Origin: Miscanthus floridulus
Lineage: Eukaryota; Streptophyta; Magnoliopsida; Poales; Poaceae
Assembly: GCF_019320115.1 (NCBI RefSeq)
Contig: NC_089589.1
Span: 24,681,273 to 24,745,272 of the forward strand
Length of the DNA stretch: 64,000 bases
Direction: 5' to 3'
The notes beneath the pieces were generated by a model. It had not been told where the DNA came from and made no database searches. It worked only from the letters and a program-made list of their open reading frames with translations. Of the stretch, positions 31,264-41,435 are shown piece by piece. Position numbers and translations under genes: made by a program. The stretch's first letter is position 1, and each line of letters begins with the position of its first letter.

Positions 31264-34200
31264 ATGGCTGCTCCGGATGATAACTTGAATGATGACATAA
31301 TGGCGGATATTATCAACGCCGGCACCAATACGGATGTAGATGACACGAGTCAGTACTTTGCTGATTATGAGGATATCCTGAATATCCCGGTGGTTGAAGA
31401 TCAACAAATTGTCGCGCAAGAAAATACTGGCGAGGTATATTCGATTATCTATCATCTCTTATAGATGCATGCGTACGTATATTTGTTGTTAATCGTTGTG
31501 TTTCTACTCATGTAGCCGGTCTCTAGATCTACATCAACCACCGACAAGAGTAGGAAAGTCCGAGGGCCAAAAAAGCCATTAGAGGGCCGTTTCATAATAT
31601 CAGAATTCGACACCGACACCGGCAAACCATTGGGACCACATGCTCAGACATATGTCAATCAATGTGGGTTCATTGTAAGGGATAGGATCCCAGTTAGTGC
31701 TCGTGAATGGAAGCAGAAGATATCCGCTCCTAATGTTAGTTTTGTATCTGATCGTGACAAGAACCTAGCTTGGAGAGATATCACTCAGCATTTCACATTA
31801 CAAGCAGATGATGCTTTGAAGGAGCTAGTGAGGGATTGGACAATGAAGAAGATGGCAACATTGTTCCAGAGTTGGAAGAAGACATTGTATAAAAAGTTTA
31901 TCTTGAAGAATGAAACGCCGGATTTCAATGCTAAGGCGTTTGTCAAGTTGGAGTCCCATTGGGATGACTTCGTACAATACAAGACATCTCAAGAGAGTGA
32001 GGAACGTGTGATGAGGAATCAGCAGAATGCCCGACAGAAGCAATACCATCATCGCATGGGATCAGGTGGTTATAGGAGTGCTATTCCCAAGTGGCAGAAC
32101 CTAGAAGCAGAGATTACTGCCAAGGGAATCATACCTGAAACAATAGAGAAGAACTGGCCTCAACGCGCGAAGAATTGGTTCTACGCTCATGGGGGAAGCC
32201 TAGACCCAGACACTGGCAAGCTAATTTTCGGCCAAAAAATTGAGAGAGCAACACAGAGACTAGCTCGTGCTAGGGAAGAAGCTGATAGTGGTGTTTTCAA
32301 GCCCAACAGAGAGAAGGATGAATTGACATATGCCCTAGAGAATCCCGAACACGGTGGTCGAACAAGAGGCTATGGGGCGGTTCCGTGGCTACAAGCATTC
32401 CTAGCAGACAAGGATACCTACAGAAGCCGCCAGAGAAAGAAGGATGAGGAGGCAGACCGAATCCGTGTATTGGAGCAATTTGTTAATGAGTCACGACAAG
32501 CATTGCTTGAATCACGTGAACGAGAAAAATCTCTTGAGGCAAGAATGCAGGAGGAGATCAAGAGGCAAGTGCAGCTAGCAATGAGTCAAATGCAATCGCA
32601 ATCAACGCCGGGAGTCACCATTAGCCCCGTTGGTCAGATGAAAAGCAGTTGTGCTTCCACGGAGCTGCCAGTTATTCAAGATGACGCTGGGTTGCGCTTC
32701 CCTGTTGATGACATTACCGAGCCTCTAACAACATGTGAGCTGCACATTCCAGATGGTAATAATGCATCAATCATGGTGGCTGTCGGGGTTGTATCTCCAA
32801 TAGACCGAACGAAGACACCAAGAATCCATGGGTCAGTTATTCAACCTGGATATGCTAGCGTCTCGGTCGATAGAGTGCTCAAAGGTTACAGCAATGTTCC
32901 TCTTGACATTGAAGGCGGTGATGGGGAGAAGACACTAGGAGAAGCAGAGAAGACATTTATTCAATGGCGCAAACGCTTCATCATCATTCCTGGGGCGCCA
33001 CCGCTTCCCCTACCTCACCCTAGGTACGAATGAAAGTGAATGAAATATTATTTTCCATTAATTTTATATTGGCTTCAAAAATAATTGACCCACAACTTGT
33101 TTTTGTAGCAGGGTCTCCCCCTAGCCTAGCCCAATCATTCATTCCCCATCTCATCACAGCGTCGCGGGGGGCGAGACGACTTCATCCCCACGGCGATCTC
33201 CAACTCCTACACCGGCCCCATCGCCTCCACAACGATCTCCAACTCCTACACCGGCCCCACCGCCTCCACAACGATCTCCAACTGCCTCCACGCCGGACTC
33301 CAACACCGGCCTCATCGCCTCCACGCCGGTCTCCAACACCGCCCCCACCCCCTCCACAGCGACGCACTACAGAGACGTCTAAGGTCCCGGCGGCAAAGAA
33401 GACCCCGAAAAAAAGAGTTATTTCTCAAGAAATACTTCCTGAAAAGACTGATGAGCAAATAGCAGCTGAAGAAGACAAAAAAGTGAAAGATTTTTTTATA
33501 GATATCCAAAAGCAGAGACAAGCGAAGCTTAAGGAGAAGCCGTACTTTTACATACCACGAGATCTGCTGAGGCAGAAGGTCGAAGCTCACAAGAAAAAGA
33601 TGCTTGAAGTTCGTAAGCCTCCGCCACTATCAGACTATGACCGCTCCCTCGTGAAGTCACATGATGCACATAAGAAAAGGAAAAGAGCATCAGGGAAGGA
33701 TGTCCCACAGCTCGGACAACAGAAGCAACCAATGCAAAATCTTGTTGTTGCTAATGAATATGGTTCCAACATAGAAGTCTATCGACCAGACAACTCTGGA
33801 GAAGTGTCGGTTCAAGACCTTAATGCTTTTTTTGAACTAACTGGTTTAACCTTGGATCAATTGACGGGCAAAGCTCCAATCCAGAACCTAGAAGTTGATA
33901 CCTGGAAGACTTATAAATTTGGCAAAAGTCTGTACAACCCTGCGGCTCTGAATGAATTGGGTACGCAAATGTACTTGCTCAACAAGTGGTACATGCAGGC
34001 GTGTGGCAGGGGTGAGGAGTGGATCTTTGTCAGATTTAGAGACCATCATTACTTCCGTGGCGATGACATCTTACATATTAGTTTCGAAGAATTGCATCAA
34101 CTATACCACATGGACGCTCTGGACAAATCAATCATTAGCTCCTTTTGTTTGTAAGTGATTCTTACTTTTATTTAATAAACTCACTTCCATGCGTACGTGT

Positions 34201-35183
34201 ATATAATTATCCTCACATGTAACTTATATTTATATACAGATTCCAGATGTCAGAGCTCCAAAGAATACAAGACACCAGTGTTGGCTTCATTGATCCTTAT
34301 ATCGTATTCAAAACCGATATTATTGTCAAGGAGCAGTGGGTATCTGAAGCACAGAAGAATATCATGAGGTTCTTCGTGAAGCAGCACGACAAGACAACAA
34401 TACTTTTCCCGTACAACTTTGAGTAAGTGTTAATAATAATGTAGTCTACACATTTTATGTAATATCAATACAACTTATATGCATGTACGTGTGTGTATAA
34501 ACCAATGCAGGTTTCACTGGATACTCATTGTCATTGAGTTAAACTCAAGTCGGTTAGTAATCTTGGACTCGTTGAGAAAAGAGCGGGCACTATACCAAGA
34601 TATGATAGACATTATCCAGGGGTAATTTCGATCTCTCGCGCACAACTATTATTGAATAGACTTTGCCATAATTTATTAACGATCGTACATTATTGGTCGC
34701 ACAGGGTTTGGAAAGAGTTTATTCGGCAACACCGCAAGGATTGCAAGGCACCACTTAATGTAGTTGAAATACCAGTAAGTTGTACTATATATACTTCCCC
34801 ACGTGTTTAATTACTATATCGTACTTCAATTTACGTGTGAGATGATGAGAATAATCTTCTTCTCGTACAGTGGTGTTTGCGGCAGCAACCAGGTAATAAC
34901 TTGTGTGGATACTACGTTTGTGAATTTATCACTGCACACATAAGAAGAACTCCTGAAGATGTCCTCAGAGTACGTATATATCAATTTTTTATTTATTTTT
35001 AAATGAATATATATATATATGTATTAATACTTTTCCTTTTATTTCAAATGCAAGACTGAATGGTTGAAACAAAGGGTCATGCAAAAAGACCATCTGAAAG
35101 CAGTTCAAGAGTCAATAGCAGGATTTCTTCTAGAAAAAGTGCTAAATCCCAACGGCGAGTTCTACTTTGATCCTAAGGAATAA
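31264..35183 (+). CDS. TNP1-like DNA-binding protein fused to DUF8039 and ULP1-type cysteine protease
   Basis: Eight exons read without a stop: 31264-31434, 31516-33023, 33125-34150, 34240-34422, 34511-34621, 34705-34774, 34871-34969, 35055-35183, all with GT/AG borders and matching phases; 1,098 residues. Order: acidic N terminus; Ptta/En/Spm region (about 60-350: 'VNQCGFIVRDRIPVSAREW', 'AWRDITQHF', 'GSGGYRSAIPKW', 'RTRGYGAVPWLQAF'); coiled coil with 'REREKSLEARMQEEIKRQVQ'; DUF8039 (about 440-550); Pro-rich linker; C-terminal ULP1-like C48 domain with His in 'EFHWILIVIE', Asp in 'VILDSLRK' and Cys in 'NNLCGYYVCEF'. Expected to bind terminal motifs; the protease target is unknown. Caution: exon 3 uses an acceptor at 33124. 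The linker repeats read better in another frame ('SPRRSPTPTPAPSPPQRSPT'), suggesting an old stop and a frameshift bypassed by this acceptor. Confidence 0.82.
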
Positions 35184-35452
35184 ATGATGTAAATTAAATG
35201 TTTATTGATATCGTTATTTTCGAGAACAAGATTATGAAAGTGTTGTATATATACATATATATCTATAATATATATAGTTTCATACTTTATTCGAATATAA
35301 TAATGCTCGAGATGAGAATTAGATGTAATTATATGCGTGCGTGTATTTATATTAGCAGCGTAGAATACGTACATAAAAACATATTATATATTAAACAAAT
35401 ATGTGTAACTGAACTGAAAACAAATTAAACAAAAAAAAAGAAAAAGAAAAGG
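35184..35452 (+). other. 3' flank of TNP1-ULP1 gene, AT-rich
   Basis: AT-rich, TATATA-rich sequence, probably the 3' untranslated region and terminator of the TNP1-ULP1 gene. AATAAA-like words are present (for example near 35280) but none is decisive. Confidence 0.4.
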
Positions 35453-35692
35453 AACCTTTAGTCCCGGTTGGGGTTACCAACCGGGACTAAAGGGTGCGGC
35501 CACGTTTGCTCGGCTAGAGGGCCTTTAGTCCTGGTTGGTAACACCAACCGGGACTAAAGGTCCCTCTTTAGTCCTGGCTCGATGACCCGGGACTGAAGGT
35601 TCCACCTTTAGTCCCGGGATCGTTGTCCCGGCGCGTTAACCGGGACTAAAAGCCGTTACCGCCCGGGACAACAAGTCCATCCTGTAGTAGTG
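35453..35692. repeat. CACTA-2 right subterminal repeats and TIR
   Basis: Alternating CCTTTAGTCCCGG and CCGGGACTAAAGG units (about 35455-35650), then the terminus 'TCCTGTAGTAGTG'. Mirrors the left end. Confidence 0.88.
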
Positions 35693-35736
35693 ATAAGATT
35701 TTGCACTCCATTTTATCTTTAAAATTGGGTATGACA
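35693..35736 (+). repeat. Tekay-A 3' LTR, right part
   Basis: Resumes at ATAAGATTTTGCACTCC after CACTA-2 and ends GGGTATGACA, matching the last bases of the 5' LTR. Followed by TSD GATGA (35737-35741). Confidence 0.93.
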
Positions 35737-35741
35737 GATGA

Positions 35742-35870
35742 TGTAATTTATGAGATGCTCCAATATTAGTTCGGCTTTTGACGGTCGAAGCTTTAGGTAG
35801 CAATTGATTAATAGAGAGAAGCTCAAAGTGCTCTAGCTTTTTTTTTAATATTAGGGCGCAAGCCAACAAA
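35742..35870 (-). pseudogene. Second half of the Tat-type gag fragment
   Basis: Minus-strand reading 'LEHFELLSINQLLPKASTV' and 'KSRTNIGASHKLHH' continues directly into 10810-11310 when Tekay-A and one TSD are removed. Truncated upstream at about 35870. Confidence 0.6.
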
Positions 35871-35940
35871 AACTAAATCAGTAAGATCTTTTTAAGAAAT
35901 TATAATTGACAGTTTCTTGCCTATTCTTATAGAAAAAAAA

Positions 35941-36110
35941 CATTGATAGCCTTATCCATTTGGCTATTAGGTTTTTTGGTTTAGCATGAGAGTGGACACA
36001 CATATGAGCTCCTAAGCCCTGCAGCTGGGTAGGAGGTATGGAAGGTCTGATAGGGATGATGGCGGAATTTCTCATTTCTGCATTTGCTTTGCAGGAAAAA
36101 AAGAAGTCCT
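35941..36110. repeat. Direct repeat, right copy (partner at 10388-10560)
   Basis: Same order of conserved words as the left copy ('GAGAGTGGACACACAT', 'GGAAGGTCTGATAGGGATG', 'GGAATTTCTCATTTCTGC'). Downstream, 36130-36230 holds a smaller repeat: 'AAAAGGAACTGTCAGAATAT' twice, about 65 bp apart. Confidence 0.6.
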
Positions 36111-36244
36111 TAAAGACAGCACATGCAAGAAAAGGAACTGTCAGAATATTTGACTTGTGGTAGTCCTTAAAGACTCAAATTCAGTGTTTCTGCATAAAAG
36201 GAACTGTCAGAATATTTGACTAGTGGTAGTGGATCGATCTGGTC

Positions 36245-36377
36245 ATCCTACTTGTCATGCGAACCTCTGCAGGCTGCAGCTAGCACGGCGTCCATGGTGC
36301 TCAGCTCGTCTTTCAGGTAGCGGAAACCTACGCGTGCTCACGTCTCTGACGGAGCCCATCACGCTCGTGGCGGCTTT
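36245..36377 (-). pseudogene. NLR coiled-coil (Rx N-terminal) gene fragment interrupted by CACTA-4
   Basis: Minus strand reads 'AATSVMGSV' and, one frame over, 'VGFRYLKDELSTMDAVLAAA'. The latter fits the Rx-N/CC domain of plant NBS-LRR proteins, where a 'hydrophobic-LKDEL-S-M' helix is characteristic; the former resembles the segment just upstream. A frameshift separates them and a stop follows soon after, so only a scrap is left. CACTA-4 sits directly upstream in the gene's direction. The match is short, and a search is needed to exclude chance. Confidence 0.45.
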
Positions 36378-36775
36378 CACTGCTGGAGAGAACTTCTTTG
36401 CCAAGTGCAAAATAGTTTGCCGAGTGCATTCCATCGGGCACTCGGCAAAGGCAGTCTTTGCCGAGAGCCAGACTCAGTGGCACTCGGCAAAGAAATGCCG
36501 TCGGCAAATCTGCCTGGCAAAGATTGGCCGTCGGCAACAATCTGCCTTTGCCGAGTGCCGGGCGCTCGGCAAATTCCGACCATCGGCAAAGGTGGCTGGC
36601 GTGACGGCGGCCACTTGTCGTCAGCCTTTGCCGAGCGCCCCGCCGTTTGGCGCTCGGCAAAGAATTTTTTTTTATTTTTTTTTAAATTCTTTGCCGAGTG
36701 CCACGTGCCCTAGCACTCGGCAAAGACTTATTTGCTGAGTGCCAAGAATGACACTCGGCAAATTATTATTTTTTG
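36378..36775. repeat. CACTA-4 left TIR and subterminal repeats
   Basis: Ten or more TTTGCCGAGTGC/GCACTCGGCAAA units in both orientations, including variants (GTCGGCAAA, GAGCGCC). Continues at about 36775-37190 into a segment shared with the CACTA-1 palindrome ('CCTTGCTACAGTAATTA', 'CATCTTGTTGTCGTAACATG'). Confidence 0.85.
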
Positions 36776-37189
36776 TTTTTTTGGCCCCATATTTTTTGTG
36801 GGGCCTTGCTACAGTAATTACATCTCAGTTTTTTTACTATATTTCCTTAATTATTTTTGTTTCGTTGAAATTTTTTCGAATATTCCAAATTTGAACTGCA
36901 GGTACATGCAATAATAGAATTTGGTCATTCAAAAAATGGTATTCATGATGTTTAGCGTATGTTGGGGCCGTATCTAGGAACTCACATGAAATTACGAGCA
37001 TCTTGTTGTCGTAACATGACGAGGTACTTACGGGGAAAGTGTATTTAAATTATATAAAATCCAAACGAAGTCCGAAAATCACGAAACTTATCGAGGTGTC
37101 TTGTTATCACATGCGGAGGTCATGGTAAAAATTTGAGAAAGTTTCGAGCAAGTTGTGACGTCGGATGCCTAAAACCCAGACATCTCCAC

Positions 37190-37680
37190 ATGTGATCACC
37201 CCCCAGCCCGGCCGCGCCCCGCCCCCGAGCACCCCCAGCCCGGTCGTGCCGCCCGGCCACGCGGCTCCCTGGCGCGCGCCACCGCCGTCAGCGCTGCCCG
37301 CCGCCGCCGTCCGCGCATGCTGCCACCGCCGGCGCGCGCGGCCGTCCTCCCCTGCACGCGCTGGCCCCGCGCGCCCCCGTGCTCCCCTAGTGTTGCCGCC
37401 GGCTTGGAAGAAGGAGGAGGAAGCAGCAGTAAGAAGAAGGGAGGAGAAGAAGGAAGAAAAAGGAAGAAAAAAGAGGAGAAAGAAAGAGAAGGAAAAGGAA
37501 GAAGAAGGAGAAGGAAAAAAGAGAAGAAAAAGGAAGAAGGAGGAGGAGAGGAAGGAGGAGGAGAAGGGGAGAGGGGGAGGAAGCCGAGGTGGAGGGGAGG
37601 AGGAGGTGCCTCGGCCATCTTCTCCGCGTGCCCGTCCCGCCGACGCCCCTACCGTCACCGAACCGCCTACGAGCGTGGGC
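37190..37680 (+). other. GC-rich leader with purine tract, CACTA-4
   Basis: GC-rich (CCCGGCCGCGCC words) then AGAAGAAGG/GGAGGAGG runs to about 37590, ending near 'GTGGGCAAG|GTATATCC', a plausible first splice donor. A second exon-like block ends at 37975 ('CACCCTAG|GTATAAAT'). Probably untranslated 5' exons of TNP2. Long frames here reflect composition only. Confidence 0.45.
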
Positions 37681-38413
37681 AAGGTATATCCACCCTTTCT
37701 CTGCTTGTCGGCCTTCGTGCCGTTGTGATGTCGGCCTTCGTGCCGTTGTTTTTTGCAGGTTTTGGAAACCTCCCCGTGCAGGGGAGGTGCTGCCAAAATT
37801 TTGAACTTATAGTGTCGTGTTTCTTCTTTTGCAGAGCAGGACCTATCGGAGGTGACCCGGAGGTCCCCGATCGTCTTCGTCGGCGTCGCGGGTCTACCTG
37901 CACTGCGTCGCCTCACCACTGCGTCGACTCGCCACTGCCCCACTAGCCTGACTTCATCGACACCCTAGGTATAAATCACCTCTTTTTCCTCTTGTCTGTC
38001 GTCGTAGATCGGTGTAGCCCAGTTAGGCGTCTCCCATCCGAAAGAGATATCTTTGGAGGTATGCAGATCTTTGCATATCTGCGACCGTATCTGTTTCGGA
38101 TTGTCCATGTTTTTTAGACAGCCCGCAGATGTGTAGATGGGTTAGTTTCCATGGTTCGCTCCGGTCCGAGACGGTGTTTCGGCATCACCCCCTGTTGTTC
38201 TCCGGATACACACTCTCCCTTGTAGGACGTGTATTAGGAGAACAACGGGGAGGTGCTACCGAAATTCTATCTGGGATAGGAGTGGAGCATGGAAACTAAC
38301 CTCATCTACGCATCCGCGGGTGGGATTAGGACCTATCCTCACCTATTAGAGAGTAGGGACACCGCGTAGATGCAATTGATGGTCACCTGTGGAGATGTTA
38401 TATATGCTAGAGG

Positions 38414-39064
38414 ATGGAGGACCGTCAGTGGATGTACACGGGCCGAACAAGTCAGGGTGATGCCAACATTGAATGGATGAACAAGACCGATCATTTCTTG
38501 AAGCGTGCATTTGGCAAGGCCGCTAGATACCCGAAAATGGCTTTGTGTCCCTGCAACAAGTGTGGTAACAGGAGAATGCAAAACCAGGAAGTCATGGTTA
38601 TACATCTGCACAAGAATGGGTTTACGCCGAACTACACCCGGTGGGTCCACCATGGTGAAGCCGATCGTATGAGAGAGGAGGTGGTGAGACCACGTGTCGA
38701 GGCTTTCGATGCCGGTGCCGGGGTAGCAGACATGGTAGATGACGTTCACCAAGCACAGTTTGCTGAAGGACATGAGGAGGCGGAGATGCAGGCAGCCGTA
38801 GATGCGTTCAAGTACATGATGGACTTGGTGGCGAAACCCCTTCACGCTCATTCTGAGGTCTCTCAGCTGGATGCCATTAGTCGCTTGATGGGATTGAAGT
38901 CTGATTTGAACATGAGTCGAGAAGGATTTGATAAGGTGTTGGCCGTGGTTGGCACCCTGGTTCCAAAGGACCACATGTTGCCGAAGACCATGTCCGAGGC
39001 ACATAAGCTCCTTAAAGCACTAAATATGCCGTATGAGCAGGCACTGGCTGGTTGTGTCGCCTGA
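38414..39064 (+). pseudogene. TNP2 N-terminal fragment (transposase-associated domain), CACTA-4
   Basis: Starts ATG with 'MEDRQWMYTGRTSQGD', the typical TNP2 start. The transposase-associated domain covers about residues 5-80 with 'MALCPCNKCGNRRM', 'VMVIHLHKNGFTPNY' and 'RWVHHGEAD'. The following linker ('LMGLKSDLNMSREGFDKVL', 'MLPKTMSEAHKLLKALNM') is the usual segment just before Transposase_21, but the sequence then jumps into the TNP1-like gene near 39060. Thus the catalytic region is deleted. 216 open codons remain. Confidence 0.88.
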
Positions 39065-39067
39065 TGA

Positions 39068-40740
39068 CTCACGCAACCCCAACCACATCCTGGGTCTTGC
39101 GTGCAGGCAGTTTTACCCCGGCATTGTCACGCACAAGGGGAACACTGAGCCGGCCAAATCGTGTGACCACTACAAAGATGCCCCCGACGCATGTGGAGAT
39201 AAGTAGGAGCTGGTGAGGAGAGAGTTCTGGGTAAGTCTCGCTCGCACAACTTTGATCAATACATCGCATTCATTTGACTTTTTTTGACATAATAAATTGA
39301 TACATTGTGTCTGTCTGCAGATTTTTTTCAGATGTGAAGAGGGACAGGAGGACAGGGCAGAGAAGGTGATGGTGAAAAGTGCTAGGAAACGAATCACCGA
39401 CATGCACTACGAGGAGCGCCTCACTTGCATCGTCAAGTACTACGCCACGCACCTTGGTGAGAAGATCACCAAGACACAGGCAAGACAGAGGATGCTGACC
39501 CGAGAACAGTACCTTGAGGTAAATGAAGAAGAATAATATTGATTCATTTTGAGATTAAGTAGCTTTAATTTGGTCTTCTTACATCTCAAATTCTTTATGA
39601 CATGTAGATGATTCCATGGTAGTGCGAGTCGTATCGGGACTACTGGGTGATGATCGTGGACAGGTGGTTCACGGAGGGTTATATCCAGGACCATGAGGTG
39701 GGGCGGAAGTAGCGTATGGCAGCGATAGGCCCCACACACCCTCAAGGCAGCCGCAGCCTCGGCGCATACAAGCAAGCATGGGTACGTGAATTTTTAGTAT
39801 TCTGACGCACCATTCTGCATGTTTCTTTTATTCATCTTATTGTCTTTCTCGCAGTCGGCGTCACATGGTGGCCAATCCATCTCCAATTTCATGGCATATG
39901 GTCTGGCCCGCAAGGGTAAGGCGATGTCCGCTGTCACCTTCACCCCGGAAGACCCGCCCGAGTCCTACAGCAACCCGAGCGTCCACACTCGCATCAGTTC
40001 GTACGCATCGGAGGCAAGGTCGGTCCATGGGCCAGACTGGGATCCGAGTACCGACGACATCGAGGGGACGATGGTCATGAGGCTCGGACAAGGCAAGAAG
40101 CATGGGTGGTACTGGATTGGCGATGGCACCCTCGAGCCCAGCGAGATTCCCTCCCTCTCCCAGATCCGAGCACAGACCCCGAGCGGAGGCCCGGCCATAC
40201 GCCAACGGTCGTCCCCTTCACAGCAGCGGGTCGACGCACTCCAGGTTAGTCCCGTTTAACTCTTCGTACATTGATCTTTAAATAACTTAGTTACCTTTGC
40301 ATTACTGAAACATTTGATTGAAATGTTGCAGGCCGAGAACAAGAGGATCGCTCAGGAGCTGTGGGACCTGACGGCGAGGACCGAGCAGGCCGAGCGAGAA
40401 AGATAGGCCGAGCGGGCCGAGCGGGAAAGGCAAACCAAGCAGCTAGCGGAGATTACGACGTTCCTATAGAACTTTGGCAAATGCACGGTGTAGCTGTGCC
40501 GTAGTTTGCTCCACCGCTGCCTCCAGTTATAGCTAGTCCTGTGAGTATGAAACCAAATTGCTTCGACTAGTGCTTTCATTAGATGACCACTCTAACAGAT
40601 GCAATCTCTTGTCCTTTATGCAGCCTCCGTTGGCGGGTTCGAATAACCCATCTCAGGTGCAAGCAGGCGACGGCACTTTTCCTTCACTAGGCACTCGTTT
40701 CCTCCCCACCTGTAGTTTGTATCTCTTTTTCATCGCTTGA
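39068..40740 (+). pseudogene. TNP1-like (Ptta/En/Spm) gene of CACTA-4, decayed
   Basis: Exon-like blocks in order: 39068-39231 ('NHILGLACRQFYPGIVTHKG', ending 'REFW|GTAAGT'); 39321-39519 ('RKRITDMHYEERL', 'YYATHLGEKITKTQARQRML', 'LTREQYLEV'); 39608-39780 ('RDYWVMIVDRWF', 'GSRSLGAYKQAW'); 39855-40243 ('SNFMAYGLARKGKAMSA', 'NPSVHTRISSYASEARSVHG', 'GKKHGWYWIGDGTLEPSE', 'PSLSQIRAQTPS'); 40331-40470 (Glu/Arg-rich coiled coil). These are the diagnostic segments of the Ptta family. TAG codons at about 39205, 39620, 39711 and 40405 replace expected codons. No ULP1 domain follows, unlike CACTA-2. Expected role: binding subterminal repeats. Confidence 0.88.
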
Positions 40741-40979
40741 TGGACATGTGATGCACTATGATCGACTATCGACTTGTTTCGATGGATATTGGATCTATTA
40801 TGCTTGTGATGTCGTGTATGTGAGATATTGTGTGATCGACATGTGATATATATATGTGGTATTGCCTTTGTGATGAGATGGATGTGATATATATGTGCTA
40901 TATTGTGTTTGTGATGTCACAGATGTTATATATATCTCTTATATGTTGTGTTTGTGAATATAGAATCAAAAAAATATAT

Positions 40980-41432
40980 ATTAGCCTCTTTGCTGAGTGC
41001 CCTGACCCTGGCACTCGGCAAAGCTGGGAATTCTGAAAAAAATAAAAAAAATCTTTGCCGAGTGCCGACCTGGCAGGGCACTCGGCAAAGAAATTATTAA
41101 AAAAAATCTTTGCCGAGTGCCTCCCTGGTAGGGCGCTCGGCAAAGAAATTTTGAAAAAAAATTAAAAAAATCTTTGCCGAGCACCTCTGACATGGCACTC
41201 GGCAAAGCATGTGCTAACGGAATCGGCGCCGTGACGGTCACTTTTCTTTGCCGAGTGCCGAGATTGCACTCGGCAAAGACTTTGCCGAATGCCCGATAAA
41301 AGACACTCGGCAAAGAATTCTTTGCCAATGGATTTTTTACCGGAGGCTCTTTGCCGAGTGCTGCACTCGGCAAAGGCTTTGCCGAGGGCAAAGTAGCCTA
41401 GGCACTCGGCAAAGCGCCTGAATCCAGTAGTG
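40980..41432. repeat. CACTA-4 right subterminal repeats and TIR
   Basis: About fourteen TTTGCCGAGTGC-type half-sites paired as inverted repeats with short loops (for example 41053-41090, 41107-41145, 41170-41207), ending in GAATCCAGTAGTG. Confidence 0.87.
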
Positions 41433-41435
41433 TTT

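Larger units (their letters stand above)
22995..35692 (+). mobile_element. CACTA-2: complete 12.7-kb CACTA element, TSD ATA
   Basis: Left end CACTACTAGAGAACAG at 22995; right end at 35692 finishes GGATGTTG-type sequence 'TCCTGTAGTAGTG' when read inward (inverted repeat CACTACTA.AG.A). ATA is duplicated at 22992-22994 and 35693-35695, and the uninterrupted site 'GCACATAAGATT' is preserved in the 5' LTR at 14050-14061, proving the insertion. Terminal arrays consist of TTTAGTCCCGG..GG motifs. It carries a foldback, a GRF zinc-finger gene, TNP2, tandem foldbacks, an internal terminal-motif array and a TNP1-ULP1 gene, all on the plus strand. TNP2 is broken, so it is not autonomous now. Confidence 0.96.
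11311..35736 (+). mobile_element. Tekay-A: complete Tekay/Del-type Ty3/gypsy chromovirus, interrupted by CACTA-2
   Basis: LTR starts TGTAACACCCTAAA at 11311 and 20253; the element ends GGGTATGACA at 35736. The 5-bp duplication GATGA lies at 11306-11310 and 35737-35741. Order: 5' LTR, primer-binding site, upstream ORF, gag, protease, RT/RNase H, integrase, chromodomain, polypurine tract, 3' LTR. About 11.7 kb without the 12.7-kb CACTA-2. The two LTRs (2,787 and about 2,783 bp) differ by scattered substitutions. A C-terminal chromodomain and long LTRs indicate the Tekay/Del clade. Multiple stops, frameshifts and catalytic substitutions show it is dead. Confidence 0.95.
36378..41432 (+). mobile_element. 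CACTA-4: internally deleted CACTA element, TSD TTT
   Basis: Left end CACTGCTGGAGAGAAC (one substitution in CACTA) at 36378; right end 'GAATCCAGTAGTG' at 41432, inverted repeat CACTACTGGATTC. TTT is duplicated at 36375-36377 and 41433-41435. Both ends have dense TTTGCCGAGTGC arrays. It retains the TNP2 N terminus and a decayed TNP1-like gene; everything between is deleted. 5,055 bp. Its left arm is homologous to one arm of the CACTA-1 palindrome. Confidence 0.93.

Noticed and set aside
37107..37946. Frames of 187-278 residues in the CACTA-4 leader
   Set aside because: Ser/Phe-, Lys/Glu- or Pro-rich runs produced by the purine/pyrimidine tract.
41000..41430. Regularly spaced TTTGCCGAGTGC repeats as a CRISPR-like array
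   Set aside because: Units alternate in orientation, spacing is irregular and they sit at CACTA termini; plant nuclear context.
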